Part shown: positions 16,168 through 26,264 of the stretch, piece by piece
Position numbering within the stretch: position 1 is the first letter of the stretch
How the letters are laid out: every line of letters starts with the position of its first letter
NCBI GenBank assembly: GCA_028713635.1
Contig: JAQTNX010000009.1
Span: 1-32,543, forward strand
Direction: 5' to 3'
Length of the DNA stretch: 32,543 bases
From: Candidatus Bipolaricaulis sp.
Lineage (GTDB): Bacteria; Bipolaricaulota; Bipolaricaulia; UBA7950; UBA9294
Notes under the pieces: model-generated
What the model was told of the DNA's origin: nothing
Seen by the model: the letters and a program-made list of their open reading frames with translations, nothing else
The model's database searches: none
Translations under genes and position numbers: made by a program

Positions 16168-17115
16168 CTACTCGGCGAGGTACAACTCCGCTTCGAGGGC
16201 GGCCGTCGCCCCCTCCCCGGCCGCGATGACGGCCTGGGCGTAGCGATGTGCGTCGATTCGCGCGTCTCCCGCGGCGAAGATTCCGGCGACCGATGTGCGC
16301 AGACGGGAGTCGGTGACGATGTACCCGTCCGCATCGAGCGGAATGCTTCCCCGAAGGAAGTCCGTCTGCGGCATGTGGCCGACGTTGACGAAGATTCCGT
16401 CAGCCGGAACCTCTTCGATCTCCCCGGTGTCGAGACGCCGAAGACGAATCGCCGTCACGCCTCGCTCGCCGACCACCTCTGCGACGTCCCGGTTCCACAG
16501 GAACCGGATCTTTGGGTGCGACGCGGCCCGCTGCCGCAGCACGCCGGAAGCCCTGATCGCTCGCGGGTCTTCCTTCGGGTGGCGGACAACGATGGCCACG
16601 GAGTCCGCGAACCGCGTGAGGAAGAGTGCCTCCATCAGACCTGAGTCTCCGGCTCCCACCACCACCACCCGCTTGCCCTGGAAGAAGAACCCGTCGCACG
16701 TCGCGCAGTAGGACACGCCTCGGCCTGTGAGGCGCGCGGCCCCCTCGGTGGAGAGGGCCCTCGGTCGCGATCCCGGGGCGAGGATGATGGCCCTCGCCTC
16801 GACGGCGCGACGCGGCATCACGACCCGGTGGACCTGTCGACCGGGTTCGATGCCGAGCACCTCATCCTGAACGATCTCCGCACCCAGACGTTCGACTTGG
16901 GTCCGGAGCGCGGCCATGAGGTCCGGAGCCGAGGTCGGTTCCGCAACCCCCGGCCAGTTCTCGATGCGGTCGGTTTCGTTGAGTTGTCCGCCCGGGATTC
17001 CCTTCTCGACGACGAGCGTCGAGCGGAGGGCGCGTCCCGTGTACACCGCCGCCGTCATCCCCGCCGGGCCGGCGCCCACAATGACCACGTCGTGGCGAGC
17101 CACCGTCTCGGTCAT
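16168..17115 (-). CDS. trxB: Thioredoxin reductase-like FAD/NAD(P)-dependent oxidoreductase
   Basis: VIVGAGPAGMTAAVYTGRA, SYCATCDGFFFQGKRVVVVGAGDSG, GIFAAGDARIDAHRYAQAVIAAGEGATAAL; CATC redox motif. Confidence 0.88.
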   Translation of the reverse strand: MTETVARHDVVIVGAGPAGMTAAVYTGRALRSTLVVEKGIPGGQLNETDRIENWPGVAEPTSAPDLMAALRTQVERLGAEIVQDEVLGIEPGRQVHRVVMPRRAVEARAIILAPGSRPRALSTEGAARLTGRGVSYCATCDGFFFQGKRVVVVGAGDSGLMEALFLTRFADSVAIVVRHPKEDPRAIRASGVLRQRAASHPKIRFLWNRDVAEVVGERGVTAIRLRRLDTGEIEEVPADGIFVNVGHMPQTDFLRGSIPLDADGYIVTDSRLRTSVAGIFAAGDARIDAHRYAQAVIAAGEGATAALEAELYLAE

Positions 17116-17122
17116 GGCTGGG

Positions 17123-17150
17123 ATTATAGGAGGGCGCTACGAAACGTCAA
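17123..17150 (-). promoter_or_regulatory. Putative promoter of the trxB-like gene, inside the xseB 3' end
   Basis: Minus strand TTGACG (17145-17150), 16-nt spacer, perfect TATAAT (17123-17128), 7 nt before ATG 17115. Confidence 0.65.
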
Positions 17151-17352
17151 AAGGCTCGAGGTCGAGCACGCCCTTCGCCTTCTCGACAACCTGCGAGATC
17201 TTGAGGCGCGCCTCGTCGAGCGTCGTCTTCGCAGTGGCCGCAAGCTCGAGGCCCTGCTCGAACAAGGCGATCGCCTCGTCAAGCGGGATGTCCTCGCGTT
17301 CGAGCGCGGAGGTGATTCCTTCCAGCTTCTCCAGCGTTTCTTCGATCTTCAC
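17137..17352 (-). CDS. xseB: Exodeoxyribonuclease VII small subunit
   Basis: GTG start; VKIEETLEKLEGITSALEREDIPLDEAIALFEQGLELAATAKTTLDEARLKISQVVE is a typical XseB; overlaps xseA. Confidence 0.92.
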   Translation of the reverse strand: MKIEETLEKLEGITSALEREDIPLDEAIALFEQGLELAATAKTTLDEARLKISQVVEKAKGVLDLEPFDVS

Positions 17353-18569
17353 TCCTCGTGCACCTCCTCGACGGTCGACATCAGTCGTCCCTTGGCAAGT
17401 CGGGTCGTGATGCGCGCTCCCGGGACGACCGAACGCGCATCGCGAAGCGGGCGCAACGCGCCGTCGACGTACGTCATCGAGAACCCCCGCTCCAACGGGC
17501 GCGTCGGGCTCGACAACCGCAGCATCGCATCCAGCCGCGCCAGCCGCACGCACGGCCGCTCCAGGGCTCGCCGGGGAGCGCGGGCAAGCGCCACCGCCTG
17601 CAGATCGAGCCGCTGCTCGGCCGTCTCGAGAAGGCGGCTCGGGGTCCGGAACAGCGGGCGCCGGAGGCTCGCCTGGAGCAGCAGCGTGTTCGCCTCCAAA
17701 CGACCGCGCAGCGCTCGGCGCGCACGATCGACGCACCGGGTCACTCGTCCTGCGACGTCCGCGGCGTCGGGCGTTACCAGTTCGGCGGCCGCCGTGGGAG
17801 TCGCGGCACGAAGATCGGCGACGAAGTCTGTGATGGTGAAGTCGATCTCGTGGCCCACCGCCGATACGACGGGAATCGGAGACGCGTATACGGCACGGGC
17901 GAGGCGCTCGTCGTTGAACGGCGCGAGGTCTTCGGAGGCCCCTCCTCCGCGCCCGATCAGGATGAGGTCGAGCGACGCTGTGCCCTGCGAGAACCGGACG
18001 GCGCGATCGAGGGCGGCGACGAGTTCCTCGGACGCCGTGTCTCCCTGGACCGAAGACGGGAAGAGCAGAAGTTCGGCGATCGGCCAACGCCGGGACAGGA
18101 CGGACACGATGTCGTGAAGAGCCGCTCCGGTCGGCGACGTCACGACGCCGATCCGCATCGGGTAGAGCGGAATCGGCTTCTTGTGCTCGGGATCGAACAA
18201 GCCTTCGGCATGGAGCTTGTGCTTGAGCCGCTCGAACGCGGCTTGAAGGACGCCGGCTCCCACCGGCTGTACGAGGGTGGCGACGAACTGGTACCGGCCT
18301 CGCGGCTCGTAGATCGTGACCTTGCCGAACGCGAGGACCACCGACCCGGGCTCGATCGCGGAGAGGATCGGCGATCGGCTTCGGAACCGCACGGCGCTCA
18401 CCTCGGCGGCCTCATCCTTCAGGGTGAAATACATGTGGCCCGAGCTGGCGTGCGAGATCTCGGAAACTTCTCCCTTCACCCAAACGCCTGCCAGGCCGCC
18501 CTCGACGATCTCCCGGGCGGTTCGGTTCAGCTCGGATATGGTGTAGACGTGCTCTTCGCCGGTTCCCAT
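17349..18569 (-). CDS. xseA: Exodeoxyribonuclease VII large subunit
   Basis: YTISELNRTAREIVEGGLAGVWVKGEVSEISHASSGHMYFTLKDEAAEVSAVRFR, IGVVTSPTGAALHDIVSVLSRRWP, LILIGRGGGASEDLAPFNDERLARAVYASPIPVVSAVGHEIDFTITDFVADLRAATPTAAAEL. Confidence 0.95.
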   Translation of the reverse strand: MGTGEEHVYTISELNRTAREIVEGGLAGVWVKGEVSEISHASSGHMYFTLKDEAAEVSAVRFRSRSPILSAIEPGSVVLAFGKVTIYEPRGRYQFVATLVQPVGAGVLQAAFERLKHKLHAEGLFDPEHKKPIPLYPMRIGVVTSPTGAALHDIVSVLSRRWPIAELLLFPSSVQGDTASEELVAALDRAVRFSQGTASLDLILIGRGGGASEDLAPFNDERLARAVYASPIPVVSAVGHEIDFTITDFVADLRAATPTAAAELVTPDAADVAGRVTRCVDRARRALRGRLEANTLLLQASLRRPLFRTPSRLLETAEQRLDLQAVALARAPRRALERPCVRLARLDAMLRLSSPTRPLERGFSMTYVDGALRPLRDARSVVPGARITTRLAKGRLMSTVEEVHEE

Positions 18570-18666
18570 CGCCAAGAGTTTACCGGGTCGGCGCGTGACG
18601 GAGTACCTCGCGCGACCCGTCGGGCCGCGAGACCAGCGCTCGACTCGAGCGGCGATGCCGCTAACC

Positions 18667-18695
18667 TTGAAACCCAGCGGGCTTGACACTATAGT
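18667..18695 (+). promoter_or_regulatory. Putative leaderless promoter of rnpA
   Basis: TTGAAA (18667-18672), 17-nt spacer, TATAGT (18690-18695), exactly 6 nt before ATG 18702. Confidence 0.65.
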
Positions 18696-18701
18696 TCCGA
18701 C

Positions 18702-19052
18702 ATGCTTGACGGGAGCGGAAGCCGCTTCCCGGTCACGATGCGTCTCAAGAAACGCACGGACTTCCTCCGGGTCTTCCGAAAGGGCGCAACGTGGTCCGGG
18801 GCGTGTTTTGCTCTTCACGTCCTTCCGAGGGCCGAGGGTCCTCGTCTGGGCATCGTCATCTCGCGCAAGTACGGGACGGCGGTGGAGAGGAACCGCGCCA
18901 AGCGACGGATCCGCGAGGCGTTCCGCGCGAACACGGAGCGTCTGCCGAGCGCGGACATCCTCGTACGGCCGAGCCCCGCCTGCCGTGAAGCAACCGTGGA
19001 CGAGATCGCACGGCTCTTGATCGAAGGAGCAAGCCGCGCGATCGGACGATAG
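18702..19052 (+). CDS. rnpA: Ribonuclease P protein component
   Basis: RLKKRTDFLRVFRKG, LGIVISRKYGTAVERNRAKRRIREAFR (RNR motif region). Confidence 0.93.
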   Translation: MLDGSGSRFPVTMRLKKRTDFLRVFRKGATWSGACFALHVLPRAEGPRLGIVISRKYGTAVERNRAKRRIREAFRANTERLPSADILVRPSPACREATVDEIARLLIEGASRAIGR

Positions 19053-19064
19053 GGAGGAACGCCG

Positions 19065-19544
19065 ATGAACCAGGAGACGATCTACCTCACGAAGGAAGGG
19101 TACGAGCTCATGCGACAGGAGCTCGAGAAGGTCGAGAAGACCCTCTACGAGGAGATCCCGGAGAAGTTGAAGACCTCGAAGCTGAACGGCGGCGACCTCC
19201 GCGAGAACAAAGAGTACATGTACCTGCAGAGCCAGCAGGAGTACTACGAGCGCGAAGTACGACGCCTGCAGTCGATCCTTGAAGTCGCCGAAGTCCTCCC
19301 CGACGAGGCCATCTCGAAGGACGTCATTGGGATCGGATCGCGCTTCCTTCTTCAAGACCTCACCCTGAAGGAGAGCGGCACGTTCACCCTCGTGAGTCCC
19401 GCCGAGGTCGATCTCGACACCGGCAAGATCTCCGTCGCGTCCCCCGTCGGGCGCCTCCTGCTTGGGAAGCGCGAAGGGGATCAGGTGAAGGCCGAGTTCC
19501 CTTGGGGAACCTCACGCTTCCGCGTGATCGCGATCAACAAGTAG
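19065..19544 (+). CDS. greA: Transcription elongation factor GreA/GreB family
   Basis: YLTKEGYELMRQELEKVE, SKLNGGDLRENKEYMYLQSQQEYYEREVRRLQSILEVAEV, ISVASPVGRLLLGKREGDQV. Confidence 0.92.
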   Translation: MNQETIYLTKEGYELMRQELEKVEKTLYEEIPEKLKTSKLNGGDLRENKEYMYLQSQQEYYEREVRRLQSILEVAEVLPDEAISKDVIGIGSRFLLQDLTLKESGTFTLVSPAEVDLDTGKISVASPVGRLLLGKREGDQVKAEFPWGTSRFRVIAINK

Positions 19545-19559
19545 GCGGACGGAGAGACC

Positions 19560-21025
<1,466 letters not shown>

Positions 21026-21029
<4 letters not shown>

Positions 21030-21595
21030 CCACCTGGAACCGATTCGTCGATCGTCTCGAGATCCTGGGCGACAGGGCGCACGCGTGGGACGTCCGCGCG
21101 ATGGAGGCGATCAGCGGCGTTCGCTTGTTCCAGCGGGTTCCGCGCTTCTTCCGCGCGGCGACGTACCTCGGCGACGGGTATCTGTGGGCCGCGCTGGCCC
21201 TCGGGCTTCTTCTCTTTGGGCAAACCGTCGACCGCTGGAACGTGTTCCTCGCGTTCTGCGTCACGGTCACCAACATTGCTGTGCTGCGGCTTCTGAAGCT
21301 CGTGTGCGCGCGCGAGCGCCCCGACCTCATCGCCGACGGCCCACGGGCGAGGATGATCGACACATACTCCTTCCCGTCGGGACACGCGACGACGTCGTTT
21401 GGGATCGCTTGGATCGTCTCGTCCTGCTACCCATTCCCTGTCGTTCAGGCCCTCGTCTACGCCGCCGCCGCGACGATCGCCCTCTCTCGGGTTTGCGTCC
21501 GCGAGCACTTCCTCTTCGACGTCTTGGCCGGCGCTGCGCTCGGGACCTCCATTGCCGCCGGGCTTCTGCCGCTTCTCCGCTCGGTTCTGCTTTGA
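21026..21595 (+). CDS. PAP2-family phosphatase (membrane)
   Basis: KLVCARERPD, YSFPSGHATTSFG, SRVCVREHFLFDVLAGAALG: the three PAP2 motifs. Confidence 0.9.
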
Positions 21596-21621
21596 CAGCG
21601 CTTCCCGACGTCCCGTAGAAT
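21592..21621 (+). promoter_or_regulatory. Putative promoter of the aminotransferase gene
   Basis: Perfect TTGACA (21592-21597), 18-nt spacer, TAGAAT (21616-21621); SD AAGGAG before ATG 21662. Confidence 0.65.
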
Positions 21622-21661
21622 CCCACCGTCTCAGACCGGAAGCGTGACCAAGGAGCGTTCG

Positions 21662-22888
21662 ATGAAACAACACTTCTCGAGTCGTGCCGCAGGCGCAAGA
21701 CGATCCGCAATCCGCGAGCTTCTCAAACTGACCGAACAGCCGGACATCATCTCGTTCGGCGGCGGGCTTCCCGCGCCGGAGAGCTTCCCACACGAGGAGC
21801 TCGCCGTCATCGCGGCGGATCTCTTGCGAAACGATTACCGCAACGTCCTGCAGTACGGAACGACAGAAGGAAGCCGGACCCTGCGCCGGGCAATGGTCGA
21901 GTGGCTGCGGCCGCAGGGGATCGACGTAACCATGGACGAGCTCTTGGTAACGTCGGCGTCTCAACAGGGGTTGGACCTTCTCTGCAAAGCGTTCTTCGAC
22001 CCCGGCGACGTCGTATTCTGCGACCTGCCGACCTATCTTGGCGCGGTGCAGGCGTTCTCCCTCTTCCAGGCGGACAAGGTCGGCGTGCCGCTGGACGAGG
22101 ACGGGATGGACATCGACGCCCTCGAAGAGAGGATCGCCGAGGCCCGCGCCGCGGGGAAGAAGCTCAAGGCGATCTACGTCATCCCCGATTTCCAGAACCC
22201 AACCGGGATCACGATGTCCCTCGCCAAGCGCAAGGCGCTCCTCGCCGTCGCGCAGCGAGAGGATCTGCTCGTCTTCGAAGACGATCCGTACGGCCACCTG
22301 CGCTTCGCAGGCAAGCCGATCCCGTCGATCTTCAGCATGGACCGCGAAGGACGGACGATCCTGCTCCTGACCTTCTCGAAGGTCATGTCCGCCGGCCTCC
22401 GCCTCGCCGTGATGGCCGCCCGCGGCGACCTCATGGATGCGTTGGTGCGGGTCAAGCAGCCAACCGACCTGTGCACGTCGAAGTTCACGCAAATGCTGGC
22501 CGCGCGCTACATGAACGACTACGGACTCGATCGGCACTTGGAGGAGATCCGGCCGATCTACCGCGAGAAGAAAGAAGCCATGATCCGCGCGTTGGAGAGG
22601 CACATGCCGGACGAAGAGGGCCTTCGCTGGACGAACCCGGACGGCGGGCTCTTCATCTGGGTCTGGCTCCCCGAGGGTGTCGACGCCGAGGAGATGCTCG
22701 GGCGAGCCATCGAGCACCGCGTCGCCTACGTCCCCGGATCGGCGTCGTACGTCGACGGAGACGGGAAGAACACCATGCGGCTCTCGTTCTCTCTGTGCAC
22801 GCCGGCCGAGATCGACGAAGGGATTCGCCGACTGGCCGACGTTGTGTCGGAGACCATTGCCGCGCGAAAGGTGGGCGCGGCGACGTAG
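21662..22888 (+). CDS. PLP-dependent fold-type I aminotransferase (2-aminoadipate/aromatic-like)
   Basis: IISFGGGLPAPESFP, LQYGTTEGSRTLRRAMVEWL, IYVIPDFQNPTGITMSLAKRKALL, DDPYGHLRF, LLTFSKVMSAGLRLAVM. Confidence 0.92.
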   Translation: MKQHFSSRAAGARRSAIRELLKLTEQPDIISFGGGLPAPESFPHEELAVIAADLLRNDYRNVLQYGTTEGSRTLRRAMVEWLRPQGIDVTMDELLVTSASQQGLDLLCKAFFDPGDVVFCDLPTYLGAVQAFSLFQADKVGVPLDEDGMDIDALEERIAEARAAGKKLKAIYVIPDFQNPTGITMSLAKRKALLAVAQREDLLVFEDDPYGHLRFAGKPIPSIFSMDREGRTILLLTFSKVMSAGLRLAVMAARGDLMDALVRVKQPTDLCTSKFTQMLAARYMNDYGLDRHLEEIRPIYREKKEAMIRALERHMPDEEGLRWTNPDGGLFIWVWLPEGVDAEEMLGRAIEHRVAYVPGSASYVDGDGKNTMRLSFSLCTPAEIDEGIRRLADVVSETIAARKVGAAT

Positions 22889-22914
22889 ACTCTGGCTGGT
22901 CTTGCGAAACGAAG

Positions 22915-22943
22915 CGGGGCGTCGGCGAGAGGCCGGCGCCCCG
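22915..22943. terminator. Bidirectional terminator-like hairpin between convergent genes
   Basis: 12-bp stem CGGGGCGTCGGC / GCCGGCGCCCCG (one G-U) with 5-nt loop GAGAG, between the aminotransferase (+) and M42 peptidase (-) stops. Confidence 0.75.
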
Positions 22944-22957
22944 TATCTCTTTCCGAG

Positions 22958-24010
22958 CTAGAGAAGCTCACCCGGCAGCGTGCGGACGAACGACGTCACG
23001 AGACGGATCGTGTTCTCGAAGTCGTTCAGGCGAAGGGTCGAGACCGGGGAGTGGATGAAGCGGCACGGGACGGAGACGATGCCCGTCAGGACGCCTCCGC
23101 GCGACAGGTGGATCGAGCCGGCGTCCGTGCCTCCGTAGGTCGGCAGCTTGTACTGGTACGGGATGGCCTCAGCGTCCGCCACCCGTTCGAGGGCGCGAAC
23201 GACCTTCGGGGACACGATGATCGATCGGTCGGCGACGCTGATCGCCGGACCGCGGCCGAGGCGCGTCGGTTGACTCTCTTCGGGAACCCCAGGCATGTCC
23301 GCGCCGATCGTTCCTTCGACCGCCAGGGCGATCGAAGGATCCAGGTGGAACGCGGCCGTCTTCGCCCCGCGAAGCCCGACTTCCTCCCCGAACACGAACG
23401 CGAAGGCGAGCGTCATCGATGGCTTCTTGTCCGCGAGGCGCCGAGCCGTTTCCACGAGCACGGCGCACCCGGCGCGGTCATCGAGCGCCTTCCCCGTGAC
23501 ATACCCCTCGCACAGCGGGCCAAACGGGTAGTGGATGGTGAACGGGTCGCCGATCTGGATCCCGAGGTCGATCGCCTCTTGGCGAGACGTCGCGCCGAAG
23601 TCGACGAACATCTTCTCCAGCGGAATGGGCCGATGTCGCTCCTCTTCGGAGAGGATGTGAGGCGGCGCGCAGCCGATGACTCCGAATCGCTTCTCGCCAT
23701 TTCGCGTCACGAGGACGACGCGATGTCCGGGAACAATGCGTTCATCCCATCCGCCGATGGGGGCAAACCGGACGTACCCTTTATCATCGATCCACTTGAC
23801 GAGGAACCCAACCTCATCCATATGCGCGTCGAGCATCAAGACGCGCTTGTCCTTGCCGTGGCGAACGGCGATCAGGTTTCCGAGGGTATCGACCGAAACC
23901 TCGTCCACGAACGGCGCGACGCGAACGCGCAGGACTTCCCGCACCTCATCCTCGAACCCGGAGACGCCGAACGCGTCCGACAGCTCTCGCAAGAGCTCCA
24001 TGGGCTGCAT
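22958..24010 (-). CDS. M42 family metallopeptidase (glutamyl aminopeptidase / endoglucanase-like)
   Basis: VLMLDAHMDEVGFLVKWIDDKGYVRFAPIGGWD, GKALDDRAGCAVLVE, FVFGEEVGLRGAKTAAF, PTYGGTDAGSIHLSRGGVLTGIVSVPCRFIHSP. Confidence 0.94.
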   Translation of the reverse strand: MQPMELLRELSDAFGVSGFEDEVREVLRVRVAPFVDEVSVDTLGNLIAVRHGKDKRVLMLDAHMDEVGFLVKWIDDKGYVRFAPIGGWDERIVPGHRVVLVTRNGEKRFGVIGCAPPHILSEEERHRPIPLEKMFVDFGATSRQEAIDLGIQIGDPFTIHYPFGPLCEGYVTGKALDDRAGCAVLVETARRLADKKPSMTLAFAFVFGEEVGLRGAKTAAFHLDPSIALAVEGTIGADMPGVPEESQPTRLGRGPAISVADRSIIVSPKVVRALERVADAEAIPYQYKLPTYGGTDAGSIHLSRGGVLTGIVSVPCRFIHSPVSTLRLNDFENTIRLVTSFVRTLPGELL

Positions 24011-24057
24011 GCTCCTCCTCCTTCGGGAAACGCGAGGAGCGGAGTATACGGCGGCTC

Positions 24058-25926
24058 CTAGGAACGCCGCACGCGCGGGGACGACTCGGGACGCCCGTTC
24101 AAGCGGGAGAGGATTCGCTCGGCCAGGGCTCTCGACACTCCCGCGGCCGCGGCGACCTCGTCGGCCGACGACGCGAGGATCCGGTCGACGGAGCCGTAGT
24201 GCTGGATCAGAGACGCCTTTCTCTTCGGGCCGACCCCCGGAATCTCGTCGAGAACGGAGGCGAAACTCCTCGACGTGCGAAGCCGCCGGTGGTACGCCAC
24301 GGCGAACCGGTGCGCCTCGTCGCGCACACGGCGGAGCAACAGGAGTGCCGCGCTCTCCGGCGGAAGCACGACGGGGTCCTTCTCTCCCGGCCGGTAGACC
24401 TCCTCGAGCCGCTTGGCGAGGCCGATGACGTCGAGGCCCTCGATGTTTAGCTCTTCCAGGACGGCGACTCCGACGTTCAGCTGCCCCTTTCCTCCGTCGA
24501 TGAGGAGAAGGTCGGGGAACTCGGCGAACTTGCCGCGCGAGATCGTCGGGTCGTTCATCTCCGCGAGTCCGCGCCGGAATCGCCGACGCAAGACTTCGGC
24601 CATCATCGCGTAGTCGTCCGGCTTTCCGGAGATGTGGACCTTGAACTTCCGGTACGCGTCGCGCCGCGGTCGGCCGTCCTCGAACACCACCATCGACCCG
24701 GTCGCCTCGCCGCCCTGGGTGTTCGAGATGTCGAACGCCTCGATCCGCTGCGGAAACCCGGAGAGGGAAAGCGCGTCGGCCAGCTCGACCAAGGCCGCCG
24801 TGGCGTCGGCCCTGACGGCGTCCTCTTTCTCGCTTCCCTTGAGGGCGAAGCGCGCGTTGTCGTCGGCGAGGGCGACGAGGCGCCGCTTCTCCCCCCTCTT
24901 CGGGACGACGAGGCGGACGCGGGAGCCGCGGAGCGACGACAGCCACGCGGCGACCTCGTCGGCGTCGGCGACGTCGGTGGGAAGGAGGATCTCGGCCGGC
25001 ACCGACGACGCGTTGGCGTAGTACTGGGTGAGGAACGAGCCGACCACGTCGGACGCAGATGGGTCTGCGGGTGCGCGGAGGTGGTACGTCTCGCGCCCCG
25101 CCAGCCTCCCGGAGCGAACGAGAAAGACCTGAACGGTCGCTCGGTCGCCTTCCATCGCGAGGCCGAGTGCGTCGCGATCCTCCGCGTCGGCGAACGCTAC
25201 GGACTGCTGCTCCAGGCTTCTCGACAGCGCGCCGATTCGGTCGCGGATCCCGGCCGCTTTCTCGTACTCCTGTCGTCCCGCGGCCTCCACCATCTCCTTC
25301 TCGAGCCGCCCGACCAAGCCGGCGATCCGTCCCTCGAAGACGAGGGCCGCTCCGTCCACGGCGCGCACGTACTCCTCTTGCGTCACCAACTCCGCGCAGG
25401 GTCCGAGGCAGCGGCCGATGTGGTAGTTCAAGCAGGGTCGGCGGGGCGTTGCTAGGGGCAGGTTGAGGTTGCAGGTGCGGGTCGGGAAAAGCCGTTGCGC
25501 GAGCCGGAGTGTCGATCGCATCGCCTTGACGTTCGTGTACGGCCCGAAGTGGCGCCCGGATCCTTGCCGTCGGCGGACGACGAGGATCCGTGGGAACGGC
25601 TCGTCGGTGATGCGCAAGTACGGGTAGCGCTTGTCGTCGCGCAGACGGACGTTGAACCGTGGCTGATGGCGCTTGATCAGCGTGTCCTCGAGGAGAAAGG
25701 CCTCAGCCTCCGTCTTCGTTCGAATGACCTCGAAGTCGGCGATCTCCGCGACCAGGGCCCTTGTCCGCGGCGCCAAGCCTTCGGGCGACTGGAAGTAGGA
25801 ACGAACGCGGCTCCGTAGCGCGGCGGCCTTTCCCACGTAGAGGACGCCGCCGTCGACGTCCTTCATGACGTAGACGCCCGGCGAGGCGGGGAGTTCCGAG
25901 AGCTTATGTTCGAGAGGACTCGTCAT
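24058..25926 (-). CDS. uvrC: Excinuclease ABC subunit C
   Basis: LPASPGVYVMKDVDGGVLYVGKAAALRSRVRSYF (GIY-YIG), CLNYHIGRCLGPC, FDISNTQGGEATGSMVVFEDGRP, LLIDGGKGQLN. Confidence 0.96.
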   Translation of the reverse strand: MTSPLEHKLSELPASPGVYVMKDVDGGVLYVGKAAALRSRVRSYFQSPEGLAPRTRALVAEIADFEVIRTKTEAEAFLLEDTLIKRHQPRFNVRLRDDKRYPYLRITDEPFPRILVVRRRQGSGRHFGPYTNVKAMRSTLRLAQRLFPTRTCNLNLPLATPRRPCLNYHIGRCLGPCAELVTQEEYVRAVDGAALVFEGRIAGLVGRLEKEMVEAAGRQEYEKAAGIRDRIGALSRSLEQQSVAFADAEDRDALGLAMEGDRATVQVFLVRSGRLAGRETYHLRAPADPSASDVVGSFLTQYYANASSVPAEILLPTDVADADEVAAWLSSLRGSRVRLVVPKRGEKRRLVALADDNARFALKGSEKEDAVRADATAALVELADALSLSGFPQRIEAFDISNTQGGEATGSMVVFEDGRPRRDAYRKFKVHISGKPDDYAMMAEVLRRRFRRGLAEMNDPTISRGKFAEFPDLLLIDGGKGQLNVGVAVLEELNIEGLDVIGLAKRLEEVYRPGEKDPVVLPPESAALLLLRRVRDEAHRFAVAYHRRLRTSRSFASVLDEIPGVGPKRKASLIQHYGSVDRILASSADEVAAAAGVSRALAERILSRLNGRPESSPRVRRS

Positions 25927-25935
25927 GCCTTCTGC

Positions 25936-25964
25936 ATGGTAGCGACTGACCCGGAGGCGCTCAA
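25936..25964 (-). promoter_or_regulatory. Putative promoter of uvrC
   Basis: Minus strand TTGAGC (25959-25964), 17-nt spacer, TACCAT (25936-25941), 9 nt before ATG 25926. Confidence 0.4.
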
Positions 25965-26024
25965 AGACGGACCGCTCGGAAGGAGACGCCCACCCCGCGC
26001 CGTGGAAGGTCGCAACGGTGCCGG

Positions 26025-26030
26025 TATAAT
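26025..26030 (+). promoter_or_regulatory. -10 element for tRNA-Ala
   Basis: Perfect TATAAT about 20 nt upstream of the tRNA 5' end; -35 not obvious. Confidence 0.45.
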
Positions 26031-26049
26031 GACGTTCCTAACCCCACTT

Positions 26050-26126
26050 GGGGGCGTAGCTCTAACTGGGAGAGCGTCCGCCTTGCACGCGGAAGGTTGG
26101 CGGTTCGAATCCGCTCGCCTCCACCA
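26050..26126 (+). tRNA. tRNA-Ala (anticodon UGC), CCA encoded
   Basis: GGGGGCG TA GCTC...GAGC G TCCGC CTTGCAC GCGGA...GGCGG TTCGAAT CCGCT CGCCTCC ACCA; G3-U70 wobble (alanine identity) present. Confidence 0.95.
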
Positions 26127-26264
26127 ACGAAGCGATTCGGCAATCGCTGTAGCGTCTATGCGCTCGGTCCTCGCGCGAGAGCGCACCGCAGCCTTGTCTG
26201 CGACGTTTGTCCTGGCGGTGGACGCGTTCGCTGGAAGTGAGCCGGAGCTGCTCAAGCTACCCCC

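Noticed and set aside
18595-19020. 141-aa plus-strand ORF overlapping rnpA
   Set aside because: Out-of-frame with a clear rnpA; Ser/Arg-rich shadow.
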